This document shows positions 17,187 to 25,981 of a stretch of DNA of 64,000 nt, piece by piece; position 1 is the first letter of the stretch; every line of letters begins with the position of its first letter. The notes beneath the pieces are model-generated. The model made no database searches, was not told the origin of the DNA, and saw nothing but the letters and a program-made list of their open reading frames with translations. The position numbers and the translations under genes are program-made. Origin of the DNA: Solirubrobacteraceae bacterium (GTDB lineage Bacteria; Actinomycetota; Thermoleophilia; Solirubrobacterales; Solirubrobacteraceae); NCBI GenBank assembly GCA_023230855.1, contig JALNWQ010000013.1:53278-117277 (forward strand). Reading direction: 5' to 3'.

Positions 17187-18113
17187 ATGCCCCCCATCAC
17201 CCTGCCCCCGGGCCTGCCGATCGGGTCCGTCACCACGAGCGGCCAGGACGTCACCGTCAGCCAGCTCCTGAAGTCGTCGCGGATCATCGAGCGGCGCATC
17301 GACGAGGCGATCCAGCCCCGCTACTGGGCGGACCGGATCCTGCCGGCCGCCGGTCGCACCGACAACGGGTTCGCGATCTTCGAGGAGTGGACCCCCGAGA
17401 TCCTCGGCCTGAACCGGCTCGAGGAGGAGCTGGAGCCCGACACCGAGGTGCCGCTCGCCGGCATCACCGTCGGTGAGCTCCGGGCGATCGAGGCGACCGA
17501 GCACGGCATCGGGTACGTCGTCGAGCGCAAGCACGAGCGGCGCAACAGCCGGCTCATCATCGACCGGCGCGAGAAGGCGATGGCGTACACCCTCGCCGAG
17601 GGCCAGAACCGTCGTGCGGTCGCCGCGGTCAACGCCGCGATCACGACCCACTCGCGGACGCACTCCGGGCCGGACTGGTCCGCGATTGTCACCGACGGGG
17701 CGGCCCCGACCGCGAAGGAGAACTGGCCGCACTCCACGATCGCCTACGTCAAGGCGCTGCAGCAGAAGGACGGCGCGCCGTTCGTGTACGACGTGCTGCT
17801 CGTCGACCCGCTGGAGAAGTGGCGGCTCGCCACGATCTACGACACCGACGGCGACGACCTCGCGCGGCGACTCGGGGTCGAGGAGGTCATCGAGGACACC
17901 ACCGGCGGGATCGCGCACGGCCAGCCGACGCTGATCGCGTCCGAGGGCGCCGGCGGCACCGTCGAGGAGGAGGCGACCCGCATCGAGATCATCGACGAGC
18001 CGCGACGCCGCCGGAAGGTCGTGCAGGCCACCGGCTCCCGGCTGTTCTACGTCGACAACCCGTACGGGGTGATCCGCATCACCGGCACCGCGGTCACGGA
18101 CCTCACGCCGTGA
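17187..18113 (+). CDS. major capsid protein
   Basis: 308 residues directly after the decoration protein, with an AGGAGACC ribosome binding site. The acidic E-loop-like region (LEEELEPDTEVPLAG) and the helix IGYVVERKHERRNSRL are consistent with HK97-fold capsid proteins of Mu-like heads. Assignment is mainly by position and size. Confidence 0.8.
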   Translation: MPPITLPPGLPIGSVTTSGQDVTVSQLLKSSRIIERRIDEAIQPRYWADRILPAAGRTDNGFAIFEEWTPEILGLNRLEEELEPDTEVPLAGITVGELRAIEATEHGIGYVVERKHERRNSRLIIDRREKAMAYTLAEGQNRRAVAAVNAAITTHSRTHSGPDWSAIVTDGAAPTAKENWPHSTIAYVKALQQKDGAPFVYDVLLVDPLEKWRLATIYDTDGDDLARRLGVEEVIEDTTGGIAHGQPTLIASEGAGGTVEEEATRIEIIDEPRRRRKVVQATGSRLFYVDNPYGVIRITGTAVTDLTP

Positions 18114-18589
18114 GCACCCGACTGATCCGCATCGTCGGCGTGGGGGCGTGCCTCCCGCCGGCCCCGCCCCGCAACCGGCTGCAGTGGCTGACGCGCGGCT
18201 GGCAGGGACAGATCCCCGTCGACATCGCCGACCGGTGGGTCGACGAGGGCGTCGCGGTGCCGGTGGAGGACGACGTCGCTGCCGAGCAGGCGGTCACGCT
18301 CGACCCCGCCGGCACCGACGACCTGCAGCAGCTCGGCGTGCGACGGCTCCGCCAGATCGCACGGGACCGTGGCGTGTCGATCCCGGCCGGCGCGGACAAG
18401 GCGACGATCGTCCGGCTCCTGGCCGACGACCCCGACGCCCCGACCGGCGGTCTCGCGGACATGTCCGACGACGAGCTGCTCGAGCAGGCCGCCGAGCGCG
18501 ACCTGGACGTCCCCCCGGACGCGGACCGTGACGCGGTCCTCGCGCTCCTGCAGGACGACAACGACGACGAGGACGGAGAGGACGCATGA
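18110..18589 (+). CDS. head protein with two SAP/HeH-like repeats
   Basis: 159 residues from GTG 18110. After a short N-terminal region come two related helix-extended-loop-helix units, LGVRRLRQIARDRGVSIP and MSDDELLEQAAERDLDVP, each followed by a short helix ending in LLxDD. These resemble SAP/HeH or Rho-N motifs found in phage connector-region proteins. The C-terminus is highly acidic. Exact role unknown. Confidence 0.55.
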   Translation: MSTRLIRIVGVGACLPPAPPRNRLQWLTRGWQGQIPVDIADRWVDEGVAVPVEDDVAAEQAVTLDPAGTDDLQQLGVRRLRQIARDRGVSIPAGADKATIVRLLADDPDAPTGGLADMSDDELLEQAAERDLDVPPDADRDAVLALLQDDNDDEDGEDA

Positions 18590-18780
18590 GCGACCTGGAC
18601 CGTGCGCTGCCCGCGCACATCGCCGGCACCACCCCGACCGACCCGCGGTCGATCCCGATTACCGCGATCGAGGGCCTGGACATCCCCGACGCGCCGGATA
18701 TCCCGGCCGCACCGGAGACCGGCACGCACACCCTCAAGTCGGTCGACGGCGTCATCGGCTGGGTCGACGACAACGCGTAG
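18586..18780 (+). CDS. small structural-region protein, unknown
   Basis: 64 residues, Pro- and Asp-rich, ending VDGVIGWVDDNA. It overlaps the upstream gene by 4 bp. The beta-hairpin-like C-terminus resembles small head-tail joining or decoration peptides, but I recognise no family. Confidence 0.45.
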   Translation: MSDLDRALPAHIAGTTPTDPRSIPITAIEGLDIPDAPDIPAAPETGTHTLKSVDGVIGWVDDNA

Positions 18781-18786
18781 GCGGGC

Positions 18787-19356
18787 GTGTCGACCCCGGA
18801 AGACACCATCGATCGGTCGTGGTGGCCGTCGACCGCCGACCTGGCGGCGCTCCTGCACGTCCGCACGCAGGGCGCCGCCCCGGTCGCTCCGGGGCCGACC
18901 GTCGTCATCGACGACCTCATCGACGCCACCTACCGCGGCGACTTCGACGCGACGACGTCCCCGACCGGCGACCAGGCCGAGCGGCTGCTCGAGCTGGCCG
19001 TCGGCGCGTTCCTCGGACTGACCGGCGGGCACACCCCGTGCTCGGACACCCTCGCGCTCGTCGCACGCACCCAGGTCGTGCTGTTCGCCGCAATGCTCAC
19101 CGAGGCCGGGTACCGGCCGGAGGCGACGTCGAACGACCAGACCGCGTTCGAGGCGATCCGCAAGGTGTGGGCGCAGACCGCGCAGACGGTCGCGGACACG
19201 ATCCGCGACCGGTGCCCGCTCCCGGGCGGCGAGCCCGGCCCGGTCGGCGAGGGCGGATCGCTGCCGCCCACGGGCCGGTTCCCACGGTTCCGTCGCTCGG
19301 GCGTGGGTCCCGTGCCGCCGATGATCGGCCGTCGCTGGCCCGGGGGAGCCCGGTAG
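18787..19356 (+). CDS. head-tail connector protein (putative)
   Basis: 189 residues from GTG 18787. A helical core (LLELAVGAFLGLTGG, LVARTQVVLFAAML, FEAIRKVWAQTAQTV) suggests a gp6/gp36-like adaptor. The basic C-terminus (RFPRFRRSG) may touch DNA. Its placement between capsid and gpG-like genes fits a connector. Confidence 0.6.
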   Translation: MSTPEDTIDRSWWPSTADLAALLHVRTQGAAPVAPGPTVVIDDLIDATYRGDFDATTSPTGDQAERLLELAVGAFLGLTGGHTPCSDTLALVARTQVVLFAAMLTEAGYRPEATSNDQTAFEAIRKVWAQTAQTVADTIRDRCPLPGGEPGPVGEGGSLPPTGRFPRFRRSGVGPVPPMIGRRWPGGAR

Positions 19357-19827
19357 ATGCCGATCCGGATCACCATCGACGCGCTCGGCGAGAGCATCGT
19401 CGACCGCACCCTCCTCGGCGTCGAGAACCGCCTCGACGACATGACCCCGGTGTGGGACGAGCTCGACAGCGTCCTGTCCCGCGCATCGGTGCGCCAGTTC
19501 GCGTCGCAGGGCGCACACGGCTCCGGTGGGTGGCAGCCCCTCGCACCGTCCACCCTCGCCCGGAAGGCTGCCGCCGGCCACGACCACCGCATCCTGCACG
19601 CCACCCGCCGACTGCGCCAGTCGCTCACGAACCGCGACCACGGCGAGCACCTGTACATCGGCCAGCCGCACCAGATGATCTGGGGCACCCTCGTCCCGTA
19701 CGCCCGCCACCACCAGGACGGCGACGGCGTTCCGCGACGGCGCGTCATCCAGCTCCCCGAGAGCGCACGGCGCCAGGCCGTGAAGGTCATGCAGCAGGGC
19801 ATCCTCGAAGGGGTCGGGTTGCGATGA
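19357..19827 (+). CDS. phage virion morphogenesis protein (Mu gpG-like tail completion)
   Basis: 156 residues immediately after the connector. WQPLAPSTLARKAAAGHDHRI, split across a loop, together with LRQSLTNR and IWGTLVPYARHHQDG, is the recognisable core of the virion morphogenesis family (Mu gpG, P2 gpS-like). Members complete the head-tail interface. Confidence 0.85.
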   Translation: MPIRITIDALGESIVDRTLLGVENRLDDMTPVWDELDSVLSRASVRQFASQGAHGSGGWQPLAPSTLARKAAAGHDHRILHATRRLRQSLTNRDHGEHLYIGQPHQMIWGTLVPYARHHQDGDGVPRRRVIQLPESARRQAVKVMQQGILEGVGLR

Positions 19828-20480
19828 GCCTGATCCCGATGACCCCCGGCCAGCGCGACGCGCGCCAGCTCGGCCCGATCCTCGACGAGTACACCCTCGA
19901 GCGGGCCGTCATCACGGCCCTCGCGCGCCGCCTTCCCGCATGGCTGGACGAGACGAACCGGCAGGCCGGCGGTGATCGTGCCGTCGAGCGTCCCCGGTCG
20001 TGGACGACCGATGACACCCTCCACGCCTACCCCGAGAACCAGCTGCCGAGGGTGCTCGTCGTCGCACCGTCCACCGTCGGTGAGCCCGTCCGGCGCGGCA
20101 CCGGCCGCTGGACCGCCACGTTCCTCATCGGCGTCGGCGCGATCGTCGCGCACAAGCAGCGCTCCGAGGCACGCCGCAAGGCGGCGGTGTACGGCGCGGC
20201 CTTGCGCGCGCTCACGCTGCATCACGTCGCCCGCGAGCTCCCGCAGATCGCGCACGTGTCGTGGCAGGGCACCGGCACCGGCGACCTCCCGGACCTTGCC
20301 GAGATGGGCCGCCAGATCGCGGTCACCAACCAGGCGTTCCACCTGACCGTCACCGACATCGTCGACGACGCGCAGGGCGCCCCGAACTACATCCCCGACC
20401 CGGCACCCGACGGGCCGATCGACCTCGGCAACCGGCCGATCGTCGAGCAGCACTCGCTCACCGTGGAGCGCCGCCCATGA
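19824..20480 (+). CDS. tail terminator-like protein
   Basis: 218 residues from ATG 19824, overlapping the morphogenesis gene by 4 bp. The alternating beta pattern (WTATFLIGVGAIVAHK) and position just before the sheath gene fit a tail terminator or gateway protein. A tiny coding frame ending at 20503 that follows it is probably just the ribosome-binding region of the sheath gene. Confidence 0.6.
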   Translation: MSLIPMTPGQRDARQLGPILDEYTLERAVITALARRLPAWLDETNRQAGGDRAVERPRSWTTDDTLHAYPENQLPRVLVVAPSTVGEPVRRGTGRWTATFLIGVGAIVAHKQRSEARRKAAVYGAALRALTLHHVARELPQIAHVSWQGTGTGDLPDLAEMGRQIAVTNQAFHLTVTDIVDDAQGAPNYIPDPAPDGPIDLGNRPIVEQHSLTVERRP

Positions 20481-20499
20481 CCAACCCCCTGGAGACCCG

Positions 20500-21945
20500 A
20501 TGAGCTACACGCCCGGATACGAGGTCGGCGTCGTCGACCAGCAGCACCCGCGGACCGCGACCGCGTCCACGTCCACCACGTTCCTGCTCGGCCTCGCCGA
20601 CCGCGGCCCGATCGACGAGGCGGTCCTGCTGCCCACCCGCAACGTCGTCGACACCGTGTACGGCGACGAGGTGCCGTACAGCGACCTGCACGACCGCTAC
20701 GAGTTCCTCAAGCGCGAGGGGAGCGGACCGATCTACTTCGTGCGCGTCGTCGGACCGGCCGCCGCGGCCGCCACGATCACCCTCAACGACGCGGACCCGT
20801 CCCCGTCCGTCACGTTCACCGCCTCGTCCCCCGGGGCGTGGGCGAACGGCGCGACCGGCGGACTCAAGCTCGCGGTCCTCGACAGCGGTGGCGGCGCGGT
20901 GCAGCTCGCGCTCACCCTCGACGACGCCACCGTCGCCACGTCCGTCGTCGCCACGGTCCTCGACGACCTCGACGGGTGGACGACCCCGTACGGGGCGCTG
21001 ACGATCGTCGGCGACACGCTGCCCGCCGTCGCGGCCGCCGCGAGCCTCGCCGGTGGCGACGACGACCGCGGCAGCATCACCGCCGACGAGTGGATCGACG
21101 CGATGTCCGCGATCCCCGCCGAGCTCGGGCCCGGCCAGATCGTCCCGGCCGGCGAGGGCGACGTCACGGTGCAGGCCGCCGCGCTGCAGCACAGCTCCGA
21201 CCGCAACCGGTACGCGCTCCTCGACGCGCCGATCGGGTCGGTCGGCACCATCGAGTCGTCCGCCGCGACGCTCCGCAGCGGCGGCAACGGACGGTACGGG
21301 TCGCTCGTCACCCCGCCCGTGATCGTCGCGACCACGACCGGCACCACCACGATGCCCGGCTCGCTGCTGCTCGCCGGCACCAACGCCCGCACCGACGGCG
21401 AGCAGGGCCCCGGCCAGCCCGGCGCCGGCATCTTCGGCATCGCCCGCCAGGCCGTCGACGTCACCGTCCGCTACACCGACGACGAGCGGCGTCGCCTGAA
21501 CGACGCCGGGGTGATCGTCATCCAGATGGTGAACGGCCGGCCGCGCGTGTACGGCAACCGTACCCTCGCCGACCCGGCCACCGAGCCGGGCAACGTCGTC
21601 ATGCACGGGTCGCGGGTCATCATGGGCCTCCGGCACGAGCTCGGCCAGATCCTCGAGCAGTACGTGCTGCGTCGCGTCGACGCCGACCGGCGGATCCTCG
21701 GCAACCTCGAGGACGACCTGTCCGGGGTGTGCGAGCGGTGGCGTCAGCCGCCGTACGAGGCGCTGTACGGCCGCACCCCCGCCGACGCCTACAGCGTCGA
21801 CGCGACCAGCGAGGACGTCAACCCGGAGGACGAGCTGGACGCCGGCCGGATTTCCGCCCGTGTCGCGGTGCGCATCAGCCCCGTCGGGGAGCGCCTCGTC
21901 CTGACCATCACGAAGGTCGCCTCGAACGACCAGATCGCCGCATAG
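20500..21945 (+). CDS. contractile tail sheath protein
   Basis: 481 residues. The N-terminus (MSYTPGYEVGVVDQ), the central beta-rich insertion, and the C-terminal core (GIARQAVDVTVRYTDDERRRL, split at the loop; NVVMHGSRVIMGLRHELGQ) match FI-type sheath proteins. The C-terminal domain contracts around the tube. It defines the phage as a myovirus. Confidence 0.9.
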   Translation: MSYTPGYEVGVVDQQHPRTATASTSTTFLLGLADRGPIDEAVLLPTRNVVDTVYGDEVPYSDLHDRYEFLKREGSGPIYFVRVVGPAAAAATITLNDADPSPSVTFTASSPGAWANGATGGLKLAVLDSGGGAVQLALTLDDATVATSVVATVLDDLDGWTTPYGALTIVGDTLPAVAAAASLAGGDDDRGSITADEWIDAMSAIPAELGPGQIVPAGEGDVTVQAAALQHSSDRNRYALLDAPIGSVGTIESSAATLRSGGNGRYGSLVTPPVIVATTTGTTTMPGSLLLAGTNARTDGEQGPGQPGAGIFGIARQAVDVTVRYTDDERRRLNDAGVIVIQMVNGRPRVYGNRTLADPATEPGNVVMHGSRVIMGLRHELGQILEQYVLRRVDADRRILGNLEDDLSGVCERWRQPPYEALYGRTPADAYSVDATSEDVNPEDELDAGRISARVAVRISPVGERLVLTITKVASNDQIAA

Positions 21946-21955
21946 GAGAACACCG

Positions 21956-22366
21956 ATGACGCTCGTCACAGAGGGCCGGGGACAGGTGACCGTCGTGGTT
22001 GACGGCACGTCGCTCGGCGTGTGGGACAAGGTCGAGGGAGGCCACCTCACGACCGACGCCGAGGGCTACCGGCCCGGCGGGATGGCCAAGCGGATCCTGA
22101 AGTCCGGGGTTCCCGAGGAGGAGAACGTGAAGGTCTCGCGCTTCTTCGACAGCGTGCGCGACCTGGCGCTGCACCAGTGGCTGAAGGACGCGGCGAAGCG
22201 CAATGCGACGATGAGCGTCGGGAAGGGGATCCTGTCCCCGTCCGGCTCGCCCGACGGGTCGGTCCCCGCGCAGTCCGGGCACCTCATCGGCGTCACCGAG
22301 CCCGAGTTCGACAGCACCAGCAACGCCGAGGTGCGCGTCGAGCTCGAGATGCTGGTGCTGTCGTGA
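21956..22366 (+). CDS. tail tube protein
   Basis: 136 residues following the sheath with an AGGAGAACACC ribosome binding site. The beta-rich pattern with GGHLTTDAEGYRPGGM and LGVWDKVEGG, and its size, match FII-type tubes that stack inside the sheath. Confidence 0.85.
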   Translation: MTLVTEGRGQVTVVVDGTSLGVWDKVEGGHLTTDAEGYRPGGMAKRILKSGVPEEENVKVSRFFDSVRDLALHQWLKDAAKRNATMSVGKGILSPSGSPDGSVPAQSGHLIGVTEPEFDSTSNAEVRVELEMLVLS

Positions 22367-22917
22367 CCGACCCGGTCACCGACGCCCCGGACGCGGTCCC
22401 GTCGAGCCTGCTCGACCGGGCCCGCGCCGCCTACCGGTCGCGGACCTCTGCGGCGACGAACGACGTGCCGGTCCTCGCGGACCCCGACACCGGACGGCCG
22501 CTGCTGTGGCTGCGACTCGGGGTGCCCGAGGAGGCGCAGGTGTCGCTCGTCAGGCAGATGCTGCTCGACCAGGGCTCCGGCCGGCGGGCCACGTCCGCGG
22601 TTGACCATGCCCGGTTCGTCGGCGCGTGCGTTCGCGGGCTCGGCGAGGAGGACCCGGACGTCCGTGGCCAGGTCATCACGGTCCGCACCGCCGCCGGTGA
22701 TGACGTGGCATGGGTGCCGTGGGTCGCGCAGGCCACCGGCATGCCGTGCGCGTCCCCGGAGCAGGCGATCATCGCGCTGTTCACCGTCGCCGACCGCGAA
22801 GGCGGGCCGCCGCGCCTCGACGCGCAGCGGCTCGCGGAGGTGTCGGACCTGCACCGCGTCGCCGTGCTCGCCGACACCGCGTCCGCGAGGGACGAGGCAA
22901 CCGACCCGGGGGCCTGA
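22363..22917 (+). CDS. tail assembly chaperone, short form (gpG-like)
   Basis: 184 residues from GTG 22363, between tube and tape-measure genes where all such phages have tail assembly chaperones. It ends DEATDPGA. The last codons hold a slippery heptamer from which ribosomes can enter the -1 frame. Confidence 0.75.
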   Translation: MTDPVTDAPDAVPSSLLDRARAAYRSRTSAATNDVPVLADPDTGRPLLWLRLGVPEEAQVSLVRQMLLDQGSGRRATSAVDHARFVGACVRGLGEEDPDVRGQVITVRTAAGDDVAWVPWVAQATGMPCASPEQAIIALFTVADREGGPPRLDAQRLAEVSDLHRVAVLADTASARDEATDPGA

Positions 22918-23132
22918 GCCCCGACGACCGTGCACGCCTGCAGCTCGCCGAGCGGGCCGCCGCGATCGGCCTCGAGCAGGTCGCGCTGCGGCTCCTGGAC
23001 CGTGACGACACCGTCGAGCTCGGGCTGCTGGAGCGCATCGTCGGCGGGGCGGAGAGGCAACGACGAGAGCAGATGAGATGGCAGGCGTTCTTCACCGCGG
23101 TCGCGATCAACAGCGGCAAGGTCCCCGAGTGA
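22363..23132 (+). CDS. tail assembly chaperone, -1 frameshift product (gpGT-like)
   Basis: After slipping back one base at 22905-22911 the frame continues as GLSPDDRARLQLAERAAA to TGA 23130-23132, giving about 256 residues. The downstream part has no ATG or GTG start of its own near its beginning and would otherwise be untranslated. Its helical character (ERQRREQMRWQAFFTAVA) matches the T domain that contacts the tape measure. Confidence 0.7.
22905..22911 (+). promoter_or_regulatory. programmed -1 frameshift site CCCGGGG
   Basis: In the chaperone frame the bases are read C-CCG-GGG, an exact X-XXY-YYZ heptamer, four bases before the TGA (22915-22917). Both tRNAs can re-pair after a -1 slip. 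G+C-rich downstream sequence could form a stimulatory structure. Confidence 0.65.
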
Positions 23133-23138
23133 GCCCCG

Positions 23139-25283
23139 ATGGCCGCTGAGGACCTGTCGATCCGGATCCGCGCGATCGGGTCCGACCAGGCCGCCGCCGC
23201 GGTCCGTGACGTCCGTGGCGAGGTCGACGGTCTCGGTGACGGGACCGAGGAGGCGACCGGCCGGATGGACCGGGCGCTCGGCCGTGCAAAGCGGGCCGTC
23301 GCCGCGCTCGGCGTCGCGATCGGTGGCCTCGCGGTGAAGGGCATCGTCGACGCGCTCGACATGCAGGAGGGCCACGCCAAGATGGCCGCCCAGCTCGGCA
23401 TGACCGCCGACCAGGCCGAACGGATCGGCAAGGTCGCCGGTGGCCTGTACTCCGACGCGTACGGGGAGGGCCTCGCCGACGTCAACGACGCGATCGTGCA
23501 GATCGGCCAGAACATGACCGACCTCGGCGACGTCAGCGACGCCGAGCTGCGCAAGGCATCCGCGTCGGTGCTGAACCTGCAGTCGACGTTCGACGCGTCC
23601 GGGCAGGAGATCACCCGCACCGTGTCCGCTCTCATGGCCAACGGAATGGCCGGATCGTTCGACGAGGCGTTCGACGTCATCACGTCCGGGTTCACCCGGG
23701 GCGCGGACAAGGGCGGCGAGTTCCTCGACACCCTGAACGAGTACGCGGAGCCGATGAAGTCGCTCGGGTTCGACGCGAAGACGTTCACCGGCCTGCTCGT
23801 GCAGGGAGCCGAGCAGGGCGTCTACTCCGTCGACAAGATCGGCGACGCGTTCAAGGAGTTCAGCATCCGCGCGATCGACGGCAGCACCGCCACCGTCGAC
23901 GCGTACAAGTCGCTGGGCCTGTCCGCCGACGACTACGCCCAGCGCCTCGCGAAGGGCGGACCGTCCGCGCAGAAGGCGACCGGGGAGATCCTCGCCGCGC
24001 TGCGCAAGATGCGCGACCCCGTCACGCGCGAGGCGGCCGGCGTGGCGCTGTTCGGGTCGATGTGGGAGGACATCGGCGGCCAGGCCATCCTCGGACTGGA
24101 CCCCGCGACCGCCGCGATGGAGCGCACCGCCGGCGCGGCCGACAAGCTCGACGACACCCTGCTCGGCACCGGCAAGGCGACGCTGAGGAGCTTCAGCCGC
24201 CAGCTGCAGATGGGGATCGCGAACGTCGCGGAGAGCTACGTGCTCCCGGCCCTGCAGGACCTCGGCAACGTCGTGCGCGACCTCGGCGGACCGCTCAAGG
24301 CGATCGTCGCGCCGTTCCGGGCGCTCGGCGTCGACGGCAAGGCGGTCGCGGCGGTCCTCGCGGTCCTCGCCGGAGGGCTGGCGACCTACAAGGTCGCGAC
24401 GACCGCCGCAGCGTTCGCGACCGGGGCGCTGAACACCGTGATGTCGATGAACCCGCTCGCGCGGGTCGTGATCGTCCTCGCCGCCGTCGCCGCCGGCCTC
24501 GTGATGCTGTACCGCCGGTCCGAGTCGTTCCGTAACGTCGTGAACGCCCTGTGGTCCGGGGTGAAGGCCGCGTTCGCCGGCATCCGGACGATCGTGACGT
24601 CGGTCGTGTCCGCGGTCGTCGGGGCGATAACCCGAACGATCGGGATCATCAGGACGCTCGTGTCGGCCGCGCGATCCGCCGGGTCCGCGGTCGGGTCGGC
24701 GTTCCGGGCGATCGGGTCGGCCGCGTCGTCGGCGTACTCCACGGTGCGCCGGTACCTCGGCAACGTCGTGTCGTTCCTCACCGGCCTGCCCGGCAAGGTC
24801 GTGGAGGCCGCGAAGTCGATCGGTAAGGCGATCGTCGACGGGATCGTCGCCGGGATCAAGGCCGCCCCGAACGCCGTCATCGACGCCGTCGGGTCCATCG
24901 TCCCGGGCCCGATCAAGGGCATCATGAAAAAAGCCGGCGGGGCGCTCGGCGCGCTCGGCGGCGTGCTCGGCCTCGCCGACGGCGGCACCGTCACCACCGG
25001 CGGCCTGACGTGGGTCGGTGAGCGTGGCCCCGAGCTGCTGCACCTCCCGCCCGGCGCGAGGGTGTGGGACCACCGTACGTCGATGCGCGCGTCGCGCACC
25101 GCCCCGCTGTCGACCGGGGAGCGCGGCGCGCTGTCGCCGACCGCGGTGCCGGTCCCGACCGGCGGGTCGGCGGCCCCGGTCGTCGAGGTCGCGGTGTACG
25201 TCGACGGGGACCAGGTCGCCGCCCGCATCGACCGGCGCGTGAAGCGGTCCCGGGCCATAACCGGACGGACGGCGATCGCGTGA
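23139..25283 (+). CDS. tail tape measure protein
   Basis: 714 residues. It opens with a typical tape-measure N-terminus (LSIRIRAIGSDQAAAAVRDV). It continues with long helices and a cluster of hydrophobic segments (about 400-460, ARVVIVLAAVAAGLVML) and Ser/Ala-rich helices (about 480-560). It ends in a Gly-rich region with GLTWVGERGPELLHLPPG, a motif recurrent at tape-measure C-termini. Its length sets tail length. Confidence 0.92.
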   Translation: MAAEDLSIRIRAIGSDQAAAAVRDVRGEVDGLGDGTEEATGRMDRALGRAKRAVAALGVAIGGLAVKGIVDALDMQEGHAKMAAQLGMTADQAERIGKVAGGLYSDAYGEGLADVNDAIVQIGQNMTDLGDVSDAELRKASASVLNLQSTFDASGQEITRTVSALMANGMAGSFDEAFDVITSGFTRGADKGGEFLDTLNEYAEPMKSLGFDAKTFTGLLVQGAEQGVYSVDKIGDAFKEFSIRAIDGSTATVDAYKSLGLSADDYAQRLAKGGPSAQKATGEILAALRKMRDPVTREAAGVALFGSMWEDIGGQAILGLDPATAAMERTAGAADKLDDTLLGTGKATLRSFSRQLQMGIANVAESYVLPALQDLGNVVRDLGGPLKAIVAPFRALGVDGKAVAAVLAVLAGGLATYKVATTAAAFATGALNTVMSMNPLARVVIVLAAVAAGLVMLYRRSESFRNVVNALWSGVKAAFAGIRTIVTSVVSAVVGAITRTIGIIRTLVSAARSAGSAVGSAFRAIGSAASSAYSTVRRYLGNVVSFLTGLPGKVVEAAKSIGKAIVDGIVAGIKAAPNAVIDAVGSIVPGPIKGIMKKAGGALGALGGVLGLADGGTVTTGGLTWVGERGPELLHLPPGARVWDHRTSMRASRTAPLSTGERGALSPTAVPVPTGGSAAPVVEVAVYVDGDQVAARIDRRVKRSRAITGRTAIA

Positions 25284-25981
25284 GCACGCCCGACGGGCAG
25301 GTCACGATCACCCGCGAGGACACCGGAGAGCACGTCACGCTGTGGCTCGGGGACGAGCCTGCCCGGTACCGGCCGGCCGTCGGCGGGTGGCAGACGATCA
25401 CGCTGCCGTTCAGCGACCCGGCGACGTACTGGCGGGCCGCGAGCGAGCCGCGGGCGCTCACGATCCCCGTCATGGCCGAGGGGTGGCCGGCCACCTCCGT
25501 CGAGCACGTGTGGCGCGCCCTCGAGCAGATGGGGGAGGCCCAGGACGGGCAGGGCGAGGACGCCGCCCCGCCCCGTCTGCGGGTGGAGGGCATGGTGCCC
25601 GGCACCCGGCACGTATGGGTGATGGACAACCTCGAGGAGGGCACCCCGATCTGGCAGGGCGGGCCCGGTGGTCAGCGTCGCGTGCGGCAGGCCGGGACGA
25701 TCACCCTGATCCGGCCGCGCACCCCGCCAACCGCACGGTCCCGCAAGCTCACGTCGGCCCGCACCGCGTCCGGGAAGGCGAAGACCCGCACCGTCCGCGC
25801 GGTCGCGAAGGACACGCTGCAGAAGATCGCGCGCCGCGAGCTCGGCGACAGCTCGAGGTGGGCGGAGATCTACGACATGAACCGTCGGGTCGTGAAGGGC
25901 AAGAAGAAGGCCGCCCCGTTCCCGCGCGACCCGCGACGAGCACTGAAGGTCGGCACGCGGATCAAGGTCCCGAGGCGCTGA
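25280..25981 (+). CDS. LysM-containing tail/baseplate protein
   Basis: 233 residues from GTG 25280. The N-terminal beta-rich half precedes a C-terminal LysM unit (VAKDTLQKIARRELGDSSRW ... VGTRIKVP). In contractile tails a LysM protein in this position binds the hub and helps attach the spike complex. It overlaps the tape measure by 4 bp and abuts the hub gene. Confidence 0.75.
   Translation: MSTPDGQVTITREDTGEHVTLWLGDEPARYRPAVGGWQTITLPFSDPATYWRAASEPRALTIPVMAEGWPATSVEHVWRALEQMGEAQDGQGEDAAPPRLRVEGMVPGTRHVWVMDNLEEGTPIWQGGPGGQRRVRQAGTITLIRPRTPPTARSRKLTSARTASGKAKTRTVRAVAKDTLQKIARRELGDSSRWAEIYDMNRRVVKGKKKAAPFPRDPRRALKVGTRIKVPRR

Noticed and set aside
20477..20503. An 8-codon frame between the terminator-like and sheath genes
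   Set aside because: Too short to support; its sequence is the ribosome-binding region of the sheath gene.
22431..25073. An 880-codon minus-strand frame opposite the tape measure
   Set aside because: Typical high-GC antisense shadow rich in Arg, Gly and Asp; the plus strand holds recognisable tail genes.
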